This document shows, piece by piece, positions 1 through 7,113 of a DNA stretch of 36,623 nucleotides. Source of the stretch: Occallatibacter sp. (lineage in GTDB: Bacteria; Acidobacteriota; Terriglobia; Terriglobales; Acidobacteriaceae); contig JADGNO010000250.1 of NCBI GenBank assembly GCA_017883405.1, positions 1 through 36,623 on the forward strand. The letters are read 5' to 3'. The position numbers were made by a program, and so were the translations under genes. Each line of letters starts with the position of its first letter. Positions within the stretch are counted from its first letter, which is position 1. Under the pieces are notes generated by a model. That model had not been told where the DNA came from and did no database searches. It was given only the letters and a program-made list of their open reading frames with translations.

Positions 1-108
1 AAAGAAGGCATGAGCTTCCTTCGCGAGTCAGCCCTCGACCGTGTCCGTCGAGGCCTTACAACGCTCAAAGAGATCAACAAGGTAACCTTTATTGAGGCAT
101 CCCGCTAG
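1..108 (+). CDS. pilB: Type IV pilus assembly ATPase PilB/GspE family, C-terminal end (5' truncated)
   Basis: Frame 1 is open from the first base to a TAG at 106-108 and encodes the last 35 residues of a larger protein. The text GMSFLRESALDRV, then RRGLTTLKEINKVT, matches the C-terminal helix of PilB/GspE hexameric secretion ATPases, where 'ALxKVxxGxTTLEEVxRVT' is typical. The stop shares its last G with the GTG start of the next gene, so the two are translationally coupled. PilB rather than GspE is inferred from the pilM-pilN-pilO genes that follow. No Walker motifs are visible because the gene enters from outside the window. Confidence 0.75.
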   Translation, partial: KEGMSFLRESALDRVRRGLTTLKEINKVTFIEASR

Positions 109-1025
109 TGAAATTGCTCCTGAGCAAGACAAAAATCGGCGCGCAATCCGGCGGTCGGCCACCTGCGGCAATCGAGTTGTCGGCTGAAGGGGTTCTGGGT
201 GCATCATTGGACGCATCCAGCAGCGAGCCCGTCTTCGCCTTTGCTCCCCTGCCCCACGGTGCACTTATTCCCGGCATCGCCGAGTCAAACATCCGTTCCG
301 CCGATGTGGTTTCAGCAGCCATTCGCTCCGCGCTTGGCGGAATGACTCTGCGTTCTCGCGCTGTGACCGTAGTGCTGCCTGATCCGTCCGTTCGCGTTTT
401 CATGCTCGACTTTGATTCTCTTCCCAGCCGCCCCGCTGAGATTCTTCCTGTGCTGCGACTGCGCATGCGCAAGATGGTTCCCTTTGATGTGGAGCACGCC
501 GGGATCAGTTACCAGGTTCTCTCGCAAAGCGCTGCCGCCGTAAGATTGCTCACTGCGATTTTGCCCGGCCCAGTGCTTGCTGAGTACGAAAGCGCGGTGC
601 ACGCAGCAGGATATGAGCCAGGCGCCGTGCTGCCCTCCAGCCTTGCTGCGCTTGAGGTGGTTGACTCCATGGAAGCTGTGCTGATGGCGAACCTGAGCCC
701 TCTGGCGCTCACCACCTCCATCGCCAACGGTAGCGACCTGCTGCTTCATCGCACGCTCGATTTGCCTGACGATCCTCATGAGCGGCTTGCGGAAATCCAG
801 CGCGGCATTGCGGTGGCCGCAGCCTATTACGAAGACACGCTTCGTGCACCGGCGCGGCAAATTCACTACGCAGGCTTTTATAACAGTCGTGATTTTGAAA
901 AGTGGATCAGTGGTATGGATTTGAATGTGGTCGATCTTGTTCCGCGGCCAGACACTGGAGCCATCACCTCGCTTGGTCAAGCAAGCATTGCAGGCGCTGC
1001 CGGCGCCCTGGCGGGGGCGAAATAA
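108..1025 (+). CDS. pilM: PilM-like actin-fold protein of the pilus inner-membrane platform
   Basis: The product has 305 residues, starts at GTG and overlaps the upstream stop by one base. PilM proteins are cytoplasmic actin/FtsA-fold ATPases that bind the N-terminal tail of PilN and link the motor to the PilNOP complex. The call rests on position directly before PilN- and PilO-like genes and on an overall fit to divergent PilM (two-lobed protein; middle text VLPDPSVRVFMLDFDSLP, then LRMRKMVPF). The usual N-terminal 'DIGxxxIK' nucleotide loop is replaced by AIELSAEGV, so nucleotide binding may be weak or lost. There is no signal peptide or membrane segment. I am confident of operon membership and moderately confident of the name. 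Confidence 0.8.
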   Translation: MKLLLSKTKIGAQSGGRPPAAIELSAEGVLGASLDASSSEPVFAFAPLPHGALIPGIAESNIRSADVVSAAIRSALGGMTLRSRAVTVVLPDPSVRVFMLDFDSLPSRPAEILPVLRLRMRKMVPFDVEHAGISYQVLSQSAAAVRLLTAILPGPVLAEYESAVHAAGYEPGAVLPSSLAALEVVDSMEAVLMANLSPLALTTSIANGSDLLLHRTLDLPDDPHERLAEIQRGIAVAAAYYEDTLRAPARQIHYAGFYNSRDFEKWISGMDLNVVDLVPRPDTGAITSLGQASIAGAAGALAGAK

Positions 1026-1028
1026 GCC

Positions 1029-1757
1029 ATGCGAATTGCAATCAATCTTGCAACGCGCCCCTTTGCCGATCTTGGACCGGCAATCAAACGGCTGCGTATC
1101 AGCATGGGCATTCTTGCGCTAGTGGCCCTCGCTCTGGGGCTCGGCCTGCACGCTGTTCACAATCGCGCCGAACAAGCGCGCCAGCGCGAGCGTGCCCTGG
1201 ACGCCCAGATTGCGAGCGTAACGCAGGAGCGGCAAAATTATCAGAACCTGATGGATCGGCCCGACAATGCGCAGCTGCTCAAGCAGGCAGACGCACTGAA
1301 CCGGCTCTTTGACGAAAAGGCATTCTCGTGGACGCTGGCCATGGAGAACCTCGAAACGGTTCTGCCGCGTGGTGTGCAGGTTTCTACACTCGAGCCTGTT
1401 CGCGCCAAAGACGGCCACATTACGCTTCACCTTCGCGTCGTGGGTCCTCGCGATCGCTCTGTGGAGCTGGTACGCAATCTCGAGCATTCGCGACGATTTT
1501 TGCAACCTCGCATCATTGGTGAAAACTCCGAAAGCACCAATCTGCCTAATCAGCGAATGGAGCCGGTAAGCGAGTCAAATCGGTTCACGTTCGACTTGCT
1601 GGCCGAATACAATCCGCCCACGCAGGAAGAAGCCAGAGCCGCATCGAAGATGGCTAACAACCAGCACGAATCCGCCGAATCCGCAAGCGCAACGCCTTCT
1701 TCAAGTGCTACTCGCCGGCTAGTCTCCTCCGGCCCCGGAACAGGAGGCCCGCGATGA
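1029..1757 (+). CDS. pilN: PilN-like pilus assembly protein
   Basis: The product has 242 residues. It has the PilN signature: a short cytoplasmic N-terminus reading MRIAINLATRPFAD (the PilN tail that binds PilM is usually 'xINLLPxR'), one membrane helix at about residues 23-45, then a periplasmic coiled coil (about 46-90) and a ferredoxin-like domain to about residue 190. The last 35 residues are a Ser/Ala-rich tail unlike most PilN proteins. It lies 3 bases after pilM and overlaps pilO by 4 bases (ATGA). By family knowledge it forms a heterodimer with PilO that connects the cytoplasmic ring to the secretin side. Confidence 0.82.
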   Translation: MRIAINLATRPFADLGPAIKRLRISMGILALVALALGLGLHAVHNRAEQARQRERALDAQIASVTQERQNYQNLMDRPDNAQLLKQADALNRLFDEKAFSWTLAMENLETVLPRGVQVSTLEPVRAKDGHITLHLRVVGPRDRSVELVRNLEHSRRFLQPRIIGENSESTNLPNQRMEPVSESNRFTFDLLAEYNPPTQEEARAASKMANNQHESAESASATPSSSATRRLVSSGPGTGGPR

Positions 1758-2395
1758 GCAATGGAACAGCCTCCCCTGTATGGAACGAACGGCTTAAGTC
1801 GCCGCTTACATGGCACTACGTTGCGTTTGCCGCGCTGTTGCTTCTGGTTGTTGGACTTGGTGTGCGCCTCGCACTCGACTGGAGAGCAATCAGTGTTGAC
1901 GCCGACACGGCCATGGCCGCCAAGCAGATTCAGCTCAAGGCCATGGACCTGCAAACCGCTCCCCTGCGCGGCCTTGATAAGCGCGTTGAAGAATCGCGTG
2001 CACAGATGCAGTCGTTTTACAGCAAGCGCATTCCGCCCAACTACTCGACTATCTCCGGCCGCATCGGCGAGCTTGAAGTTGCTTCAGGCGTGCGCATTAC
2101 CCGGCTGCAGTACGCGCAAGGAATCTCTGGTCCTGATCTGACCGAGATCGCAATCGAATCCACCATCAGCGGCGAGTACCCACAGGTCATGCGCTTCATC
2201 AACAGCCTGGAGCGCGATCAGAGCTTCTTCCTCATCCGCGCCATGGCCCTCGCCGGCCAACAGGGCGGACAGGTGAATCTGCGGCTCAGCTTGTCGACGT
2301 GGATGCGCCGCGCCGACGCTGCCGCCAGTGGATTGCCATCGATACAGCAGACGGCCGAGCAGGCTGCTCCTTCCGGCGGAAGAGGGGGTGAATAG
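1754..2395 (+). CDS. pilO: PilO-like pilus assembly protein
   Basis: The product has 213 residues. The start overlaps the end of pilN in an ATGA junction and is preceded by a clear AGGAGG, which supports it. It has one membrane helix at about residues 20-40, a predicted coiled coil at about 50-95, then a small alpha/beta periplasmic domain (about 95-190, with text SGEYPQVMRFINSLERDQSF). This is the standard PilO/GspM-like architecture, and the 'sGxYxxvxxFinxLE' stretch is the most recognisable PilO element. The C-terminus is Gly/Ser-rich. It should pair with PilN in the inner-membrane alignment complex. Confidence 0.82.
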   Translation: MSNGTASPVWNERLKSPLTWHYVAFAALLLLVVGLGVRLALDWRAISVDADTAMAAKQIQLKAMDLQTAPLRGLDKRVEESRAQMQSFYSKRIPPNYSTISGRIGELEVASGVRITRLQYAQGISGPDLTEIAIESTISGEYPQVMRFINSLERDQSFFLIRAMALAGQQGGQVNLRLSLSTWMRRADAAASGLPSIQQTAEQAAPSGGRGGE

Positions 2396-2397
2396 CC

Positions 2398-3012
2398 ATG
2401 GCCATTCCTCTCGGAACTGAGAACAAGCGCCAGGTTGTCCTGGTTGTTGTGCTGTTCGCGTTCATCATCGTCTACGGCGGCGTCCAGGCGTACAAAATGT
2501 TATTCGCGCCTTCCACGCCAATTCGCCCGGTTGCTACTCCGGTATCCACTAGTCGTTCCGTGGCCACTTCTTCTGGTTCGTCTGCGGAAGGTCCTGAGGC
2601 ACAGAAGCTATCCAATGCAGGCATCGATCCGGCGCTGCACATGGAAAAGCTTGAGCAGAGCGGAAACGTCCGTTATGCAGGAACAGGCCGCAACATTTTC
2701 TCTGCCGAATCGGTGCCGGTAGCGATTGAAAAGCCGCTCAAGAGCGCTCGCATGACTGGGCCACAGCCGTCGGTGAACGTGCCTCCGCAGCCTCCGCGTC
2801 CTCCGTCCATCGACCTGAAATATTTCGGCTATTCGCAAGGGCCCGACAAATCGCTGCAGGCCTTCTTTACGCACGGCGAAGACATCTTTCTGGCGAAGAC
2901 CGGCGAAATTGTGAACCACCGCTACCGCGTCGGAAACATCAATCCCAATAACGTGCAGATTACCGATCTGGCGTACAACAACACGCAGACCATTCCGCTG
3001 ACTGCGTTCTGA
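2398..3012 (+). CDS. PilP-like periplasmic pilus/secretion protein
   Basis: The product has 204 residues and lies 2 bases after pilO. It has an N-terminal membrane helix at about residues 12-32, a long low-complexity Pro/Ser linker (about 38-130), and a compact C-terminal beta domain (about 138-204) that starts at LKYFGYS and contains GEDIFLAKTGEIVNHRYRVG. Such an all-beta domain with a 'lxxGexvfxvxxGdxi..xyxVxxI' pattern resembles the GspC/PilP homology region that contacts the secretin. It lacks the lipobox that many PilP proteins have, and a membrane anchor replaces it. The operon position after pilO agrees with PilP, but sequence similarity to canonical PilP looks weak, so no symbol is given. 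Confidence 0.65.
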   Translation: MAIPLGTENKRQVVLVVVLFAFIIVYGGVQAYKMLFAPSTPIRPVATPVSTSRSVATSSGSSAEGPEAQKLSNAGIDPALHMEKLEQSGNVRYAGTGRNIFSAESVPVAIEKPLKSARMTGPQPSVNVPPQPPRPPSIDLKYFGYSQGPDKSLQAFFTHGEDIFLAKTGEIVNHRYRVGNINPNNVQITDLAYNNTQTIPLTAF

Positions 3013-3019
3013 GAAGTTG

Positions 3020-3997
3020 ATGAAGCACACAATTCCAGCCCGCCGCGAACGCCGCTCTGAAGAGGGCTATCTCCTCGTCTGGGTCATGTTCATGCTGGCT
3101 GTATTCACCATCTGGCTATCGGTGGCCGTACCCCGGGCCGCCAAAGAGATTCAGCGTGATCGCGACGTTGAAACCATGCGTCGCGGCAAGCAGTACACGC
3201 GCGCTATACAGCTTTATTACCGCAAGTTCCATGCCTATCCACCCAACGCCAACGCACTGGTCAACACCAACGAGATCCGTTTTCTGCGCAAGAAGTACAT
3301 CGATCCCGTTACCCGCAAAGATGATTGGAAGCCAATTCGCTTTGGCGAGGCAAAAACGCAGTCGGCGGGCTTCTTCGGCCAACCGATCGCCGGCGCGAGT
3401 TCTGCAGGAGGCTCGGTCTTGGCAGGCGTGGGCCCCAGCGGTAGTGGAGGCCTCGGCGGCTCGTCTGCGACCGGTTCTACAACCGGCTCTTCTTTGGGCG
3501 GCTCCACATTTGGCGGCAGCTCTATCTTCGGTTCGGGTAATACACCGGGCAGCAATGGCTCGGCGGGAACGACAACAGCCAACGGCTCGGCAGGAGCCAG
3601 CGGCGCAGCTGGAGCAAGCGGAACAACAGGGACAAGCAGCGCCAATGGGTCAAGCGATAGTTCCTCCGCATTCGGTTCGTCTTCAGGACAGACATTCGGA
3701 GGCGCCGGCATTATCGGCTTCTCACCTGCAAGCACCCAAACCTCGATCCTGATCCTGAAAAAGAAGCAACACTACAACGAGTGGGAGTTTGTCTACGACT
3801 TGCTGAACGACATGCAAACTCAGGCTGGCGGTAACATGGGCCAACCGGCCAGCAGTACGACGACGCCAGTGGGCAGTTCGAGCTTCGGCGGCAGTTCAGG
3901 CACTGGATCTAGCACAGGTAGCAGCTTTGGTTCTGGGTTCGGTTCCACCCCCAGCCCGGCTCCCGGCTCGGGCGCCACACCGCAGCCTCAGCAATAA
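3020..3997 (+). CDS. Pseudopilin-like secretion protein with large Gly/Ser-rich insertions
   Basis: The product has 325 residues from ATG at 3020; a TTG one codon upstream (3017) is the alternative start. The N-terminus has a basic leader ending RRSEEG, then a hydrophobic helix beginning YLLVWVMFMLAV, which is the layout of a type IV (pseudo)pilin cut after Gly. Residues about 50-115 (TRAIQLYYRKFHAYPP ... KKYIDPVTRKDDW) match the GspG-type major pseudopilin core. The conserved Glu at +5 of the mature protein is absent (Trp instead). From about residue 125 the protein is dominated by Gly/Ser/Thr low complexity, interrupted by an ordered segment ILILKKKQHYNEWEFVYD at about 248-265. It is the last gene of the operon, before the terminator at 4018. 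Confidence 0.75.
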   Translation: MKHTIPARRERRSEEGYLLVWVMFMLAVFTIWLSVAVPRAAKEIQRDRDVETMRRGKQYTRAIQLYYRKFHAYPPNANALVNTNEIRFLRKKYIDPVTRKDDWKPIRFGEAKTQSAGFFGQPIAGASSAGGSVLAGVGPSGSGGLGGSSATGSTTGSSLGGSTFGGSSIFGSGNTPGSNGSAGTTTANGSAGASGAAGASGTTGTSSANGSSDSSSAFGSSSGQTFGGAGIIGFSPASTQTSILILKKKQHYNEWEFVYDLLNDMQTQAGGNMGQPASSTTTPVGSSSFGGSSGTGSSTGSSFGSGFGSTPSPAPGSGATPQPQQ

Positions 3998-4017
3998 GGG
4001 CTTTCACGGCCAAACGC

Positions 4018-4050
4018 AAAAGACCCGCCTGGACTAGGCGGGTCTTTCTT
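4018..4050. terminator. Rho-independent terminator between convergent genes
   Basis: A perfect 11-bp stem (AAAGACCCGCC at 4019-4029, GGCGGGTCTTT at 4037-4047) with a 7-base loop is followed by a T-rich tail on the + strand and preceded by an A-run that serves the - strand. It lies 20 bases after the pseudopilin stop and 32 bases before the stop of the convergent Fe-S carrier gene, so it can end both transcripts. Confidence 0.92.
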
Positions 4051-4081
4051 TGTGCGAGAGAACCAAACAGCAACGGCGTTT

Positions 4082-4450
4082 TTAAACGCTGAAGGAGGAG
4101 CCGCAACCGCAAGTGGATTTCACCTGTGGGTTCTCGAACTTGAACCCGGCAGCTTCCAGTGTTTCAACGTAATCGACCGTGCATCCATTCAGGTACATCA
4201 GCGAAGTCGCATCAACAAACACTTTTAAATCATCAAAACTGAACACTTTATCCATCATTCCGCTCTGGTTTTCAAAGGCCATCGAGTATTGGAAGCCTGA
4301 GCAGCCCCCGCCCACAACTCCAATGCGCAAGCCTGCCGGAATTGGATCCTGGGTGGCCATGATCTCGCGAACTTTCGCGATGGCTGACGGGGTCAGAATT
4401 AGAGGAGCCTTCTTTTCAGTTTCCAGTGGTGCCGCGGTTACGGTGGACAT
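4082..4450 (-). CDS. A-type iron-sulfur cluster carrier (HesB/IscA/ErpA family)
   Basis: The product has 122 residues, normal for the family once a 17-residue N-terminal extension is allowed for. The three cluster-binding cysteines are present: Cys50 in GGGCSGFQY, and Cys114 and Cys116 in the C-terminal TCGCGSSF. These proteins receive Fe-S clusters from a scaffold and deliver them to apo-enzymes in the cytoplasm. The start is supported by GGGAG seven bases upstream of ATG. The gene stands alone: no iscS, iscU or suf genes adjoin it, so it is more likely an ErpA-like carrier than part of an isc operon, but the sequence alone does not settle the subtype. Confidence 0.93.
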   Translation of the reverse strand: MSTVTAAPLETEKKAPLILTPSAIAKVREIMATQDPIPAGLRIGVVGGGCSGFQYSMAFENQSGMMDKVFSFDDLKVFVDATSLMYLNGCTVDYVETLEAAGFKFENPQVKSTCGCGSSFSV

Positions 4451-4793
4451 GTGCTCTCCCGGGGATGAATTCGTAATTCTACTTTACCGTTCATTGGGCG
4501 CGGATACAAGCCAATTCACCCAGCCTGATCCATTGCCTGCCACTTGATTTGATGCGATTGGCCCCTTAAGGGTCGCAGAATTAACCCAACCAGTTAACAC
4601 GCTAAGCCTATGCATTTGTGACTTCTAATCGACGCCTGGAGCCTTTCTTTCGGGTCACCAAAAAAATAAAACGATACAGCAGCACCTTTTCGGAGCTATT
4701 ATGTTGAACCGAAAGGCCCCTCTACCCACGAGGCCGCGCTTCGAGTCTACGGACTCGCCGGTTCTGGGACCCAGCAATACAGTGGAGGTGGAT
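4451..4793. other. Intergenic region between divergent genes
   Basis: The 343 bases between the Fe-S carrier gene and the first small membrane-protein gene contain no convincing coding frame. The left part should hold the carrier promoter. A TGTGA half-site is present at 4617-4621 but has no matching TCACA. An A-rich tract runs from 4660 to 4670. The right part (from about 4697) holds the promoter and leader that resemble those of the second paralog and are listed separately. Confidence 0.6.
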
Positions 4794-4794
4794 T
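4697..4794 (+). promoter_or_regulatory. Promoter and 5' leader shared with the paralogous gene at 5182-5457
   Basis: A TATTAT at 4697-4702 could be a -10 box, placing a start near 4709. The presumed leader opens with AACCGAAAGGCCCCTCTAC (15 bases at 4711-4725 are repeated exactly, inverted, at 5529-5543) and later has CGCCGG and CTGGGACC, then AGGTGG before the ATG at 4795. The same elements in the same order precede the second paralog. GAAA flanked by CC and GG could form a small tetraloop hairpin. Whether this is a regulatory RNA or just shared ancestry is open. Confidence 0.5.
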
Positions 4795-5076
4795 ATGACG
4801 TTTGTACCGATCATGTGGACGGCGTGGGGCGTGATTGTCGCTGCGATGCTGTTACTGCACGTCTACCGTTCGAGCCTGGAGAAGAATGAGGACGACCAGA
4901 TCTTCCTCGACGACTCCTTCGAACATGAAAGGACCGCGCAGTTAATGATCGTGGCAAAAGTTCACAAAATAGAGCCTGCGCTGCGCGTATTGAAGTGGAT
5001 GGCGGTGGCCATGACTGTCGTTGTTGTCATTTACTACATTCGCGACATCATGGTGCAGCTCAATATCATCCGATAA
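4795..5076 (+). CDS. Small two-helix membrane protein, paralog 1
   Basis: The product has 93 residues and a good ribosome site (GGAGG, 6 bases before ATG). I do not recognise the family. It starts MTFVPIMWTAWGVIV, with a membrane helix at about residues 6-24, a charged middle region with ED.QIFLDDSFEHERTAQ and the block IVAKVHKIEP (about 52-61), and a second helix at about 67-86. The protein encoded on the other strand at 5182-5457 aligns without gaps over the first 61 residues with 28 identities by eye. The charged middle is the best conserved part and probably faces the cytoplasm, where it may bind a partner. Function unknown. Confidence 0.8.
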   Translation: MTFVPIMWTAWGVIVAAMLLLHVYRSSLEKNEDDQIFLDDSFEHERTAQLMIVAKVHKIEPALRVLKWMAVAMTVVVVIYYIRDIMVQLNIIR

Positions 5077-5121
5077 AAACACTTCGGAAAGCCGCAAGAT
5101 TGGTTGAAAAAAGTCTATAGT

Positions 5122-5165
5122 CTTCCTGGCCCCGGCGATCTAATCAACCGCCGGGAGTCAGGAAG
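5122..5165. terminator. Hairpin between the convergent paralogs, probable two-way terminator
   Basis: CTTCCTG (5122-5128) pairs with CAGGAAG (5159-5165), and inside it CCCGGCG (5131-5137) pairs with CGCCGGG (5149-5155), leaving an 11-base loop. On the - strand a run of six T follows at a short distance; on the + strand the tail is only TTGTTG. The position between two stops fits a terminator serving mainly the - strand gene. Confidence 0.6.
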
Positions 5166-5181
5166 TTGTTGCTCATATAAA

Positions 5182-5457
5182 TTACAGCCTGAACTGCCTG
5201 TAGATATCGAACAGATAATAGCCAACGACAAACACCGTCGCAACTCCCACCAGAGCCAGAGTCGCCTTGCGCAACGGCTCAATTTTATTAACCTTGGCCA
5301 CAATTGCTGCCTGTGCCGATTTTTCCTGCTCCATTGCTTCGCCAAGAAATACCTGGCTATCTTCATCGCGAGTCAACTGTCCCGTAAATATCTTGACGAC
5401 GATAAATAGCAGAACAAATGCACCCCAAACGGACCACATCACCGGGACGAATCCCAT
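5182..5457 (-). CDS. Small two-helix membrane protein, paralog 2
   Basis: The product has 91 residues from ATG at 5457. A GTG at 5466 is an upstream alternative, but GAGGTGA sits 5 bases before the ATG, and the ATG start aligns exactly with paralog 1 (MGFVPVMW against MTFVPIMW). It has membrane helices at about residues 6-25 and 66-84 and a charged middle with RDEDSQVFLGEAMEQEKSAQ and IVAKVNKIEP. The last 30 residues diverge from paralog 1 except for YY.xDI. It is convergent with paralog 1 and carries a similar leader. A CRP-type box lies upstream at 5580-5595. Function unknown. Confidence 0.8.
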   Translation of the reverse strand: MGFVPVMWSVWGAFVLLFIVVKIFTGQLTRDEDSQVFLGEAMEQEKSAQAAIVAKVNKIEPLRKATLALVGVATVFVVGYYLFDIYRQFRL

Positions 5458-5557
5458 CGCTCTCACCTCGTATGTAATGTTCCGGTCCCAGATGCCGGCG
5501 GTCGCCTAAGAATTGCTGCGGCTACCAAGTAGAGGGGCCTTTCGGGTTCCCATCTTA
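5458..5557 (-). promoter_or_regulatory. Promoter and 5' leader of paralog 2
   Basis: Read on the - strand, TAAGAT (5557-5552) is a possible -10 box. It is followed by AACCCGAAAGGCCCCTCTAC, then CGCCGG, TCTGGGACC and GAGGTGA before ATG. Apart from one extra C in the first element, these match the leader at 4697-4794 in order and spacing. The start of transcription is inferred near 5545. Confidence 0.45.
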
Positions 5558-5579
5558 GAAGCCCGGCGGAACAAGCGGT

Positions 5580-5595
5580 CGTGACACGAGTCACA
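5580..5595. promoter_or_regulatory. CRP-family operator, near-consensus
   Basis: The sequence CGTGACACGAGTCACA matches the E. coli CRP consensus TGTGA-N6-TCACA at 9 of 10 specified bases (first T is C). Its centre (5587.5) is about 42 bases upstream of the start point inferred for paralog 2, which is the classic spacing for activation from a site overlapping -35. The window encodes a Crp-like protein with the matching recognition helix at 13003-13719. Confidence 0.5.
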
Positions 5596-5700
5596 GGGTC
5601 ACCATCGGAGGTGCCAGACTTATCACAAAGTGGAACAACACTCCGATCGCGCGCCAGATCAGGACGGATGAAAAAAATAATTTCGCGTGAGAGATTGATT

Positions 5701-7113
5701 TCAATCAGCGGGCGTGGCTATTTCCTGAAGCGGTTCAACACGGATCTTCGCAATGCGGCGGCCGTCCATTTCAACAACCGTGTAGCGGCGGCCTTCAAAG
5801 GTGGTCGACTCACCAGCCGTAGGCAAATGCGCAAGCCGCACCAGCACAAATCCAGCCAGCGTTTCCACACCGCCATCGCGGGGGAGACTCCACTGCATCT
5901 GCGTTTCAAGGTCGCGCAAATTCACGCCCCCGTCCATCAACAAAGCGCCCGACGCCGTTGAAAGCACCGGAACTGCCGGTGAGTCGAACTCGTCTTCGAG
6001 TTCCCCGGTGAACTGCTCAATCGCGTCTTCGGCAGTTACCAGGCCAACGACCGATCCGTATTCGTCCACCACCACAGCCATGTGGCGACGCTTTTTTTGA
6101 AAATCGCGGACCAGGTCAAGCACCGACTTGGTCTCTGGGACTACAAGGATGTCGCGCATGATCTGGCGCAGGCGCAATTCAACAAAAGGTGTGGTAATGC
6201 GCGTACCCGGATGTGAATGCTCCACGCTCTGCGCCGCTGCTTGCGATGGGTTTTGCTCGCGGTCCGAAGCCGTGCGGAAGAAGATGAGCCGCGCAAGATC
6301 GCGTGCGTAAACTACGCCGATAATGTGCTCAAGGCCGCGCGTCTCGTCATAGACGGGAACGCGGGACCGGTGCTTTGCAATCACCTTTGCGCTTGCTTCT
6401 TCCAGTCGCATGTTTGAGGGCAGCGAAAATATTTTCTGCCGCGGGGTCATGATCTCGCGAATCGGTACGTCATCCAGTTCCAGCGCGCGATGAATCAGTG
6501 TCTCCTGGAATTTGGGCAACAGGCCCATGCGTCGCGCTGCGGTTGCAATCAACTTCAGCTCATCTGAAGAATGCACCACAGCGCGTTCTGAAAGCGGCAC
6601 GTCAAAGCCGCGCAGTACGAAAGCAGCCGAGCCTTTCAAAAGCCGGACAGCGGGCTTGGTAAGAGCCATGAAAGCGAGCATGGGCGGAGCCACCGCCACA
6701 GAGAGCGCCTCTGCCCGGCTGAGGGCCAGCGACTTGGGCACCAGTTCTCCTACAACGACGTGGAAGTAGGTGATCAGCGCAAAACCGATGGTGACGGCGG
6801 CGAAGTTTCCGTAGACCCTGGCATGCGGCAGACCTGAAAACAGCGGCGACAGCAGCGAGGCCGCTAGCGGCTCGCCGAGCCAACCAAGCGCAAGAGAGCA
6901 GAGAGTGACGCCGAGCTGGACAGCGGGCAGCAGCTCGTCGAGACGGCGCTGCAGCAAGCGCACTGCACGCGATCCCGGTACCCGCGCGGCGAGCATCTGC
7001 TCAATCCGCGTCTCGCGAATCGAAACCAGCGCGAACTCGGCAGCCACAAAAAAGGCATTGGCCAAGACGAGCATGGCCACTGCGACAGATTTAAGCAACG
7101 TCAGGCCGTGCAT
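5701..7113 (-). CDS. CNNM/CorC (HlyC) family membrane protein with CBS domains
   Basis: The product has 470 residues from ATG at 7113. The frame is open 50 codons further up, but that stretch is not hydrophobic and the DUF21 domain begins MHGLTLLKSVAVAMLVLANAFFVAAEF, with the FFVAAEFALV motif near residue 25. The order is a DUF21/CNNM membrane domain (about 1-190, with HVVVGELVPKSLA), a CBS pair (about 215-375, IMTPRQKIFSLP and VVDEYGSVVGLVTAEDA), and a CorC_HlyC domain (about 385-460, ETLAGFVLVRL). Related proteins export Mg2+ or other divalent cations in the inner membrane. An insertion of about 35 residues separates the two CBS repeats. It stands alone; the old name haemolysin is misleading. 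Confidence 0.9.
   Translation of the reverse strand: MHGLTLLKSVAVAMLVLANAFFVAAEFALVSIRETRIEQMLAARVPGSRAVRLLQRRLDELLPAVQLGVTLCSLALGWLGEPLAASLLSPLFSGLPHARVYGNFAAVTIGFALITYFHVVVGELVPKSLALSRAEALSVAVAPPMLAFMALTKPAVRLLKGSAAFVLRGFDVPLSERAVVHSSDELKLIATAARRMGLLPKFQETLIHRALELDDVPIREIMTPRQKIFSLPSNMRLEEASAKVIAKHRSRVPVYDETRGLEHIIGVVYARDLARLIFFRTASDREQNPSQAAAQSVEHSHPGTRITTPFVELRLRQIMRDILVVPETKSVLDLVRDFQKKRRHMAVVVDEYGSVVGLVTAEDAIEQFTGELEDEFDSPAVPVLSTASGALLMDGGVNLRDLETQMQWSLPRDGGVETLAGFVLVRLAHLPTAGESTTFEGRRYTVVEMDGRRIAKIRVEPLQEIATPAD

Noticed and set aside
312-980. 222-codon frame on the - strand opposite pilM
   Set aside because: It lies fully within pilM, has no recognisable protein pattern or ribosome site, and reads like a shadow of a GC-rich coding sequence.
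3235-3735. Pro/Glu-rich frame on the - strand opposite the pseudopilin
   Set aside because: Its composition is the direct complement of the Gly/Ser tracts and it has no independent support.
4701-4889. 62-codon frame overlapping the start of paralog 1
   Set aside because: It runs through the leader, which matches the leader of paralog 2 where no such frame exists, and the true gene has the better ribosome site.
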